Position numbers and translations under genes: made by a program. A stretch of 64,000 nt of DNA from Thiomicrospira sp. ALE5 (GTDB lineage Bacteria > Pseudomonadota > Gammaproteobacteria > Thiomicrospirales > Thiomicrospiraceae): assembly GCF_900112445.1 (NCBI RefSeq), contig NZ_FOYY01000003.1, positions 631,960-695,959 of the forward strand. Direction: 5' to 3'. The notes below the pieces were generated by a model, which was not told the origin of the DNA, did not search any database, and was given only the letters and a program-made list of their open reading frames with translations. Shown one piece after another: positions 58,130 to 64,000 of the stretch; position 1 is the first letter of the stretch; each line of letters begins with the position of its first letter.

Positions 58130-61100
58130 GGCTGCTGCAATTTTAAAGATTTAATAAGCTTACTCAAAACGATGGCGGCTTGATCAAAATCAAAGTCATC
58201 CAAATAAGCCATAATTTGTTGCCAGTCATCACGATTCGCCGAGGGTAAATGCTGCTCAATATGCGCTAACTCATCTTCAGCAATGTATTGACTGTCGTTT
58301 ACCTTAACTAATAGCTCATCCAATAACTTGATTAAGTCTGCTTGACTAAAATCCGACTGCGCCGCCGGCTCGCCACTTGAATTTGAAAAAGCCCTATCTA
58401 TATCACTTAAAGCCTGTTGCGTTGTCGAAAAAGCCTCTTCAAAACTTGTGATTAGGTCATCAGCAGGCCTGCTACGTTGTTTTAACGCCATATCAATGGC
58501 TTGGCTGGTCTGGTAAAGTTTGCTTAAAGCAAGGTTACCCGCCACACCTTTAAGGGCATGATTTTGTTGTTGCAATTCAGTCCAAGTTTCTTCACTTACA
58601 GACGCTGAATCAGCTGCAGCAAGCTTTTTAAGATAACTGACTAGGTTGATGTAGTCATGGCTCAACTGCTGATAAAATTTAGCCAATAGTTTTTTATAGA
58701 GGGCTTCGTTACCACCCAGCTGCACTAACCCTTGCTGACAATCAATAACGGTTGGATTAGCGCAAGCCTCTCCAGTTTCGTCAGACTCGGCAGTGTTTTG
58801 ATTATGTTCCATATTAGCACTCACCTTCTGTAAGTAATGTTCTAACACCTGATAAAGCATGGCTCTATTGATTGGCTTACTCAAATGCTCATTCATTCCC
58901 GCAGCCAAGGCTTTTTGCTTGTCCTCAATCATTGCCGCAGCGGTTAACGCAATAATCGGTATTTTATCATTAAAGCTTCGAATTGCCCGAGTTGCTTGAT
59001 ATCCGTCCATAACGGGCATCTGAATATCCATTAATATCAAGTCAAATGACTCACTTTTAACCCTATCAACAGCCTCTTGACCGTTCTCAGCCAAGCTATA
59101 ATTTAAACCTATTGATGCGAGGTGATAGCCCGCCACTTCTTGGTTAATTGGATTATCTTCAACCAGTAATACCTGACCAACCAAATTCGTAATGTTTATT
59201 GACTGATGCGTATCGGTTAAGTTTGCACTTGCCTCAGCAGTATTTGCTGAACTGTCTGCCAGTTGAACAGGCAAGGTAAAGCGAAAACAACTGCCCTCAC
59301 CCCACTGCGATGCAACCTCGATCTGTTCAGCCCCCATTAAGCTGACCAAACGCTGGCTAATTACTAAACCCAAGCCAGTACCACCATGCTCACGTGTGAT
59401 ACTGGTATCGGCCTGGGTAAAGGCTTTAAACAAATTTTGCTGCTGCGCCTCGGTCATCCCAATACCAGTATCTGTTACACTAAAGGTTAAGCAAGTTTGT
59501 TGATTATGTGTTTTGGTCTCGTCTATCCTCAGGGTGACCATACCTTGTTTGGTAAACTTAAACGCATTGCTCAACAAATTCAAAAGCACTTGCCGCAAGC
59601 GCATTGAATCGGCAATTAAGGTTTGCTTAGTATCAACATCCGCCTCAATGATAAATTCAATGGGTTTATCCTTGAGGGTCGATTCGAATAAACTCTTAAA
59701 GCCATCTAGAATGCTATCAAGCACAAAAGGTTGCGGATCGAGTTGAAGCTTGCCAGCTTCAACTTTTGAAAAATCTAAAATATCATTAATAATGCCTAAT
59801 AGCAGCTGACTTGAACTGGCTATCTTTTGTAACTGCAGATGCACCTGAGCGAGATCATTAGTATTAAGCGCCATTTCACTTAAACCAATAATTCCGTTAA
59901 TCGGAGTGCGTATCTCATGGCTCATATTGGCTAAAAACTCTGATTTGGCTTGGTTAGCTTGCTCAGCCTCAACCTGAGCAGCCTTGAGTTGTTTTGCTAA
60001 TGCCAGTTCATCGGTAATATCCTGCCCCACCGACTGAAAAAACTGCACCTGACTGTCATCATCAAAGAAAGCTTGCATCGTCCACTTCACATCACGAAGC
60101 TGCCCCTCTGCATTGGTCACCTGGTTAATATATTCTTGGACAGGCTGTTCGGGGGTGCAGCTAGCTAAGGCGGCTAAGGCTTCTTCTCTTGTAGGGGAGG
60201 GCAACATATCGGCCCATGGCACACCTTGAATTTGTTCTTGTGTCGCACCAAAGAAACGCGCGAGTGTTTGGTTACAATATAGCGTGGTGGTATCTGGCAA
60301 AAAACGGTTAATAAAAAACGGATGTTGCTCAACGAGGTTCAAATAGAGTGCTGTTTGCTCTTTTAATGCCTTGTCCTTTAACTTAGCTGCGGTGATATTT
60401 TGCTGAACACCCATTACTTCAATAGGCTCCCCTTTGGCATTATGCCGGGTTACCTTGCCCCGACCTTCCAACCAAGTCCAACTTCCTTTAGCATTTTTAA
60501 ACCTAAATTGAACGCTAAAAGCACGATTTGACGCAATTTGTTGTTCGATTTTAGCGAATACCAGCTGGATATCATCAGGGTGCACCTTAGCTTGAAAACT
60601 TTCTAGCGAAACCTGAAAGGCTTGCGGTGCGTAACCTAAGATAGCAAAAGCCTGATCCGACCAGCTAATAGCATTAGTGGTTAAGTCCCACACCCAAAAA
60701 CCTGTTTCAGAGGCATCCAAAGCCAGTTCAAGTTGCGCTTTACTATCCTGCGCCTGGCGTTTCGTTTCAATTTGATCGGTTTCATCGAGTAAATAACCAT
60801 AGACATTAGTGACACGCCCTTCATCATCATACATTGGACGCGTGTAATCCATCAGCCAATGCACCTTACCCTGTTTATCAAATACCCGATACGACTGATT
60901 AATAAAGGGGCGTTGTGCAGCGATGGCCTCACTCAACTCTGCTTTGGTTTGCTCAAAATCGTCTGGATGAACAATCTGGGCAAACTCAAAACGACCATCG
61001 GTTAACTCTTCTGAGCTATAACCCAAAATATTCTTAACATTTTCAGAAACAAACCGAACCGGCCAGTTACCCTCTGGGTGCCAAATAAACAATAATACTG

Positions 61101-61926
61101 GCCCCTGCTTAAACAACTCCCGCTCTACTTGCAAGTGGCGTTGCTGCTCGCCTAAATATCGACGCCACTTATCATAAACCAAAGCAACCAAGTCTTTTTG
61201 GTGCAAAATACCCTGCACTTGACCGCCCTTAACAACCGCAAGACGCTTAATTTTTTTAGATCGACTTAGGTTAAGGGCGTCTTGAACACTCACATCCATG
61301 TTCACTGTAACCAGTGGCGAAACCATAATCCTTTCTACCAGCATATCACTAGGCATATTTTCAGCTAACGCATGGGTAATATCTCGCTGGGTCACAATCC
61401 CAACCGCTTGGTGATTACGCTCTATAATCGCAGCAGTTTGTTGATGGTCACGCAAGGTTAACAGCACATTTTTTAAGCTGCTTTGAACATCGACAGCTAG
61501 GTAGCAAGACAAATGCATGATATCCCTAATGCGCTTAAATTCGGTTAAATGACCTGGTTCCAAATGGGCCGCTAAATCAGAATAACTCACTATGCCACTA
61601 AGGTTTCCTTGCTTATCGAGCAAACACAAGTACTCAAAAGAACCTTGTTTTAATGCGTTCAATCCCTCAATCACTGACGCATCATCCGGCAAGCTATTGA
61701 CCGGTTGCAAATCAAAGCAACCTAACGGTTGGTTAAAGTCTTGTTCTTGCAAGCGAAACGCAATTAACTCCCGGGCTGTCAGCATTCGCAACCCCTGCTG
61801 TCCAGTGATCACTAGGTCGCGCAAAGATTGCTGATCCATTAGGTCAACAGCGTACTGGAGACTTTGATTATCCGTTAAGCTAATGACTTTTTTAGTAGCA
61901 ATACTAATCAGTGAAGGAAAAAACAT
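58126..61926 (-). CDS. CBS-PAS hybrid histidine kinase with receiver and HPt domains
   Basis: 1266 residues, apparently cytoplasmic. Four CBS motifs (about 10-270) are followed by three PAS domains (about 285-650), HisKA with [15 protein letters not shown] (phosphorylated His near 670), HATPase ([19 protein letters not shown]), a receiver with [14 protein letters not shown] (about 920-1035) and a C-terminal HPt with [14 protein letters not shown] pairs usually sense adenine nucleotides, suggesting energy state as input. The complete phosphorelay within one chain lacks its output regulator. It starts 39 nt after the upstream gene stop and overlaps the next gene by 4 nt. Confidence 0.92.
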   Translation of the reverse strand: MFFPSLISIATKKVISLTDNQSLQYAVDLMDQQSLRDLVITGQQGLRMLTARELIAFRLQEQDFNQPLGCFDLQPVNSLPDDASVIEGLNALKQGSFEYLCLLDKQGNLSGIVSYSDLAAHLEPGHLTEFKRIRDIMHLSCYLAVDVQSSLKNVLLTLRDHQQTAAIIERNHQAVGIVTQRDITHALAENMPSDMLVERIMVSPLVTVNMDVSVQDALNLSRSKKIKRLAVVKGGQVQGILHQKDLVALVYDKWRRYLGEQQRHLQVERELFKQGPVLLFIWHPEGNWPVRFVSENVKNILGYSSEELTDGRFEFAQIVHPDDFEQTKAELSEAIAAQRPFINQSYRVFDKQGKVHWLMDYTRPMYDDEGRVTNVYGYLLDETDQIETKRQAQDSKAQLELALDASETGFWVWDLTTNAISWSDQAFAILGYAPQAFQVSLESFQAKVHPDDIQLVFAKIEQQIASNRAFSVQFRFKNAKGSWTWLEGRGKVTRHNAKGEPIEVMGVQQNITAAKLKDKALKEQTALYLNLVEQHPFFINRFLPDTTTLYCNQTLARFFGATQEQIQGVPWADMLPSPTREEALAALASCTPEQPVQEYINQVTNAEGQLRDVKWTMQAFFDDDSQVQFFQSVGQDITDELALAKQLKAAQVEAEQANQAKSEFLANMSHEIRTPINGIIGLSEMALNTNDLAQVHLQLQKIASSSQLLLGIINDILDFSKVEAGKLQLDPQPFVLDSILDGFKSLFESTLKDKPIEFIIEADVDTKQTLIADSMRLRQVLLNLLSNAFKFTKQGMVTLRIDETKTHNQQTCLTFSVTDTGIGMTEAQQQNLFKAFTQADTSITREHGGTGLGLVISQRLVSLMGAEQIEVASQWGEGSCFRFTLPVQLADSSANTAEASANLTDTHQSINITNLVGQVLLVEDNPINQEVAGYHLASIGLNYSLAENGQEAVDRVKSESFDLILMDIQMPVMDGYQATRAIRSFNDKIPIIALTAAAMIEDKQKALAAGMNEHLSKPINRAMLYQVLEHYLQKVSANMEHNQNTAESDETGEACANPTVIDCQQGLVQLGGNEALYKKLLAKFYQQLSHDYINLVSYLKKLAAADSASVSEETWTELQQQNHALKGVAGNLALSKLYQTSQAIDMALKQRSRPADDLITSFEEAFSTTQQALSDIDRAFSNSSGEPAAQSDFSQADLIKLLDELLVKVNDSQYIAEDELAHIEQHLPSANRDDWQQIMAYLDDFDFDQAAIVLSKLIKSLKLQQP

Positions 61927-61965
61927 AACTTATTACTCTTATTTTTTGGCGCAAACGCACAAGCA

Positions 61966-64000
61966 TTATTGTGAATTATCCGCTGACCATTGCGCAAACC
62001 AGTCTTTAAACTCAGCAGGTTTACCAAATAAATACCCTTGCAGCTCTAAATGTTCAAATTGAGCTAGTTGTGCTGCTTGCGCTGGCGTTTCAATCCCCTC
62101 TGCAATCACCCGCAAATTCATTTGTTGGGCCATCGCATAAATTGTCGGCACCAAACTCACAGACTCGTTGCTTTCAGTCATGGTTAAGATAAAGGAGCGG
62201 TCAATTTTTAACTCATCAACAGGTAGCTGTTGTAAGTAACTTAGCGATGAATAGCCTGTGCCAAAATCATCAATAGAGAACTGCACGCCTAAAGATTTAA
62301 GCTCGTTCATTTTATTGACGACCATTTGCAATTCATCTAAAAACAGACTTTCGGTAATCTCAATCATTAAGCCATTGGGCTGAGCAGCAGATTCCGCTAA
62401 CCATTTCTTGACGCTTGCTACAAACGAAGCTTGCATAAATTGACGCGGACTAATATTGACCGCAACGATAATGGCGGGTTGACTTTGCTGCATTTGCGCT
62501 AAAATCAAACACGCATGTCGTAACACCCAGTCCCCTAAGCCTAAAATAAGATCGGACTCTTCTGCTAGCGGTATAAAGGTTCCTGGTGCCATAAGCCCAT
62601 GGTCTGGGTGCTGCCAGCGGACTAGACACTCTAAACCCATTAATTGGCGCTGGTGATTCACCTGAGGCTGCACAAACAAGCGTAACTCATCGCGCAAAAT
62701 CCCGCTGGCCAGTTCATTTTGGAGCTGATGTTTTGCTAATGAATCTTGCAACAGTTGTTGATCAAATACACACACACCTGTACCAGAACTTTGGCGAATC
62801 TGCTTTAGTGCCACACCCGCATTTTCAAATAACTGATTGATCACCACCTGGCTACTCTCGGGTTTGGATAAAACTAAACTTGCCACGCCAACCGCAACGT
62901 TCAAGTCAAACCGCTTACCTCTTACCCCAACCGATGTGTTAAAGGCTTGAACAATTGTTTGCACAGTCTGGTCAAGCGCCTCATCTTTTTGTCCATCCCG
63001 TTGACAAAAAACAGCAAACTCATCGGCCGCTAAGCGCGCAACAAGGTTACCCTGACCTGTAAATAGTCTATTCAAGCGCTGTCCCACGGCTACAAGCACC
63101 GCGTCTCCTACATCGGCTCCATCAATTTGATTGATAAATTTAAAACGTGCAATGTTTACTAAAATGAGTGCGGCGTTTCGCCCCGAAGATTCAAATAACT
63201 GCTTGTCAATAAATTGAATTATACGATTGCGGTTAGCTAAGCCGGTTACCGGATCACGATATAACAACTCATTAATGCGTTGTTCACGTTGTTTTCGAGA
63301 ACTAATATCGCGTTGAATCGCTAAATAATGGGTCGCTCGACCCTGCTCATCTTTTACCGGAGAAATTATCGCTTGGCTAGGGTAAATCTCGCCATTTTTA
63401 CGTTTATTAGATAGTTCACCTAGCCATACTTTACCTTGTTTCAAAGTTGCCCATAAGTCTTGATAAACAGACTTCGGCGTTAGACCTGAACTCAAAATAC
63501 TAGGTGACTTACCTAAGACTTCCTCTTCTGTATAGCCCGTTGTTTGTTCAAACATGGGGTTCATATAACGAAACTGCCCATTCAGATCGGTAATCACGAT
63601 TGATTCAGGACTTTGTTCAACGGCCTGGTTAAGCAATCTAAGCTCGGTCAATGCTTTCTTCAATCGTCGACGCTCTTGATTTAGTAAGCCCTGCCGCTGG
63701 ATAAGCAGGGCTACAACAAACGCAAGCATGCTGAAAACCAATACTAATCCGATAACAATCTCTATGAGCCACCAAGCCACTACATCTTGAAACTGCAGCG
63801 CAAAATCATCAAAGGGCTCTAAACGTAACTCGCGCATTAAATTGTCAATGGTGCGATAGTCGCCCGCAATTGTAAAACCACCGATTTGCATAGCCTCTGA
63901 TAAAGGGCTATGGCTCGGTATGGCCAATAACGCGGCGGCAACCAGTCTAATGACCTCGCTATCCACTTCCGGCATGGCCGCAAACGCCCATTCTGGATAG
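61966..64000 (-). CDS. PhnD-like sensor PAS-GGDEF-EAL protein (5' end beyond window)
   Basis: The frame is open through base 64000, so the N-terminus is missing. An ATG at 63975 exists, but the reading frame upstream continues YPEWAFAA, which fits the end of a PhnD-like periplasmic substrate-binding domain. A membrane span (IEIVIGLVLVFSMLAFVVALL), PAS, GGDEF and EAL follow. The GGDEF site reads AADEF (RLAADEFAVF) and is probably inactive as a cyclase. EAL reads ECLVRW but keeps the first Glu, and [10 protein letters not shown] and IAEGIET are intact, so phosphodiesterase activity is likely. It is the first visible gene of the sensor run. Confidence 0.88.
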   Translation of the reverse strand, partial: YPEWAFAAMPEVDSEVIRLVAAALLAIPSHSPLSEAMQIGGFTIAGDYRTIDNLMRELRLEPFDDFALQFQDVVAWWLIEIVIGLVLVFSMLAFVVALLIQRQGLLNQERRRLKKALTELRLLNQAVEQSPESIVITDLNGQFRYMNPMFEQTTGYTEEEVLGKSPSILSSGLTPKSVYQDLWATLKQGKVWLGELSNKRKNGEIYPSQAIISPVKDEQGRATHYLAIQRDISSRKQREQRINELLYRDPVTGLANRNRIIQFIDKQLFESSGRNAALILVNIARFKFINQIDGADVGDAVLVAVGQRLNRLFTGQGNLVARLAADEFAVFCQRDGQKDEALDQTVQTIVQAFNTSVGVRGKRFDLNVAVGVASLVLSKPESSQVVINQLFENAGVALKQIRQSSGTGVCVFDQQLLQDSLAKHQLQNELASGILRDELRLFVQPQVNHQRQLMGLECLVRWQHPDHGLMAPGTFIPLAEESDLILGLGDWVLRHACLILAQMQQSQPAIIVAVNISPRQFMQASFVASVKKWLAESAAQPNGLMIEITESLFLDELQMVVNKMNELKSLGVQFSIDDFGTGYSSLSYLQQLPVDELKIDRSFILTMTESNESVSLVPTIYAMAQQMNLRVIAEGIETPAQAAQLAQFEHLELQGYLFGKPAEFKDWFAQWSADNSQ

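Overview
The window reads as chromosomal DNA of a sulfur-oxidising gammaproteobacterium. Supporting signs are flavocytochrome c sulfide dehydrogenase genes, a TusA-like sulfurtransferase, a TorF-type porin, MSHA-type pilus genes, a class Ia ribonucleotide reductase and many c-di-GMP proteins. A Thiomicrospira/Hydrogenovibrio-like host is my inference from gene content and was not tested by any search. There are no rRNA or tRNA genes, no insertion sequences, no phage genes and no CRISPR array. Most genes are tightly packed and often overlap by 1-26 nt.

Layout. 1-2.5 kb: an MSHA-type secretin and an ATPase cut by the left edge (minus). 2.5-8.3 kb (minus): rlmKL, then a PAS-GGDEF-EAL-CZB regulator, then hemN. 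8.4-13.9 kb (plus): lytic transglycosylase and an RND efflux pair. 13.9-15.1 kb: two repeat-rich gaps around lspA. 15.1-20.5 kb (minus): murJ, ribF, ileS, lspA. 20.7-22.3 kb: AlsS-type acetolactate synthase. 22.3-26.0 kb (minus): parE and a TPR lipoprotein. 26.1-27.4 kb: pdxH, ung. 27.4-34.0 kb (minus): glyQ, glyS, gmhB, plsC, then a MotA-like protein and two MotB-like proteins. 34.2-36.9 kb: tusA-like, M23 peptidase, anmK. 37.0-38.3 kb (minus): TorF-like porin and a ModE-type HTH regulator. 38.4-43.3 kb: a diguanylate cyclase, then nrdA and nrdB behind a cluster of DnaA boxes.

43.9-49.3 kb is the most unusual operon. It holds a cytochrome bd-superfamily-like membrane protein with a C-terminal c-type heme domain, a second CydA-like membrane protein, a monoheme cytochrome c, a TAT-exported sulfide dehydrogenase flavoprotein (FccB-like), a diheme cytochrome (FccA-like) and a 32-residue single-span peptide, ending at a strong terminator. 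I infer that electrons from sulfide pass through c-type hemes into the bd-like membrane module. This is the best candidate for an undescribed system in the window.

49.3-64 kb: an outer-membrane protein, a SprA-family protein, and a translationally coupled minus-strand run of five very large sensor genes (PhnD-GGDEF-EAL, CBS-PAS-HK-REC-HPt, Cache-PAS-GGDEF-EAL, a frameshifted histidine kinase, and dCache-HK-REC3-GGDEF).

Across the window the 8-bp palindrome CAGGCCTG occurs 28 times by hand count, against roughly one expected. It sits in all reading frames and usually has the flanks A(C/G)...(C/G)T, so it looks like a HIP1-like highly iterated palindrome.
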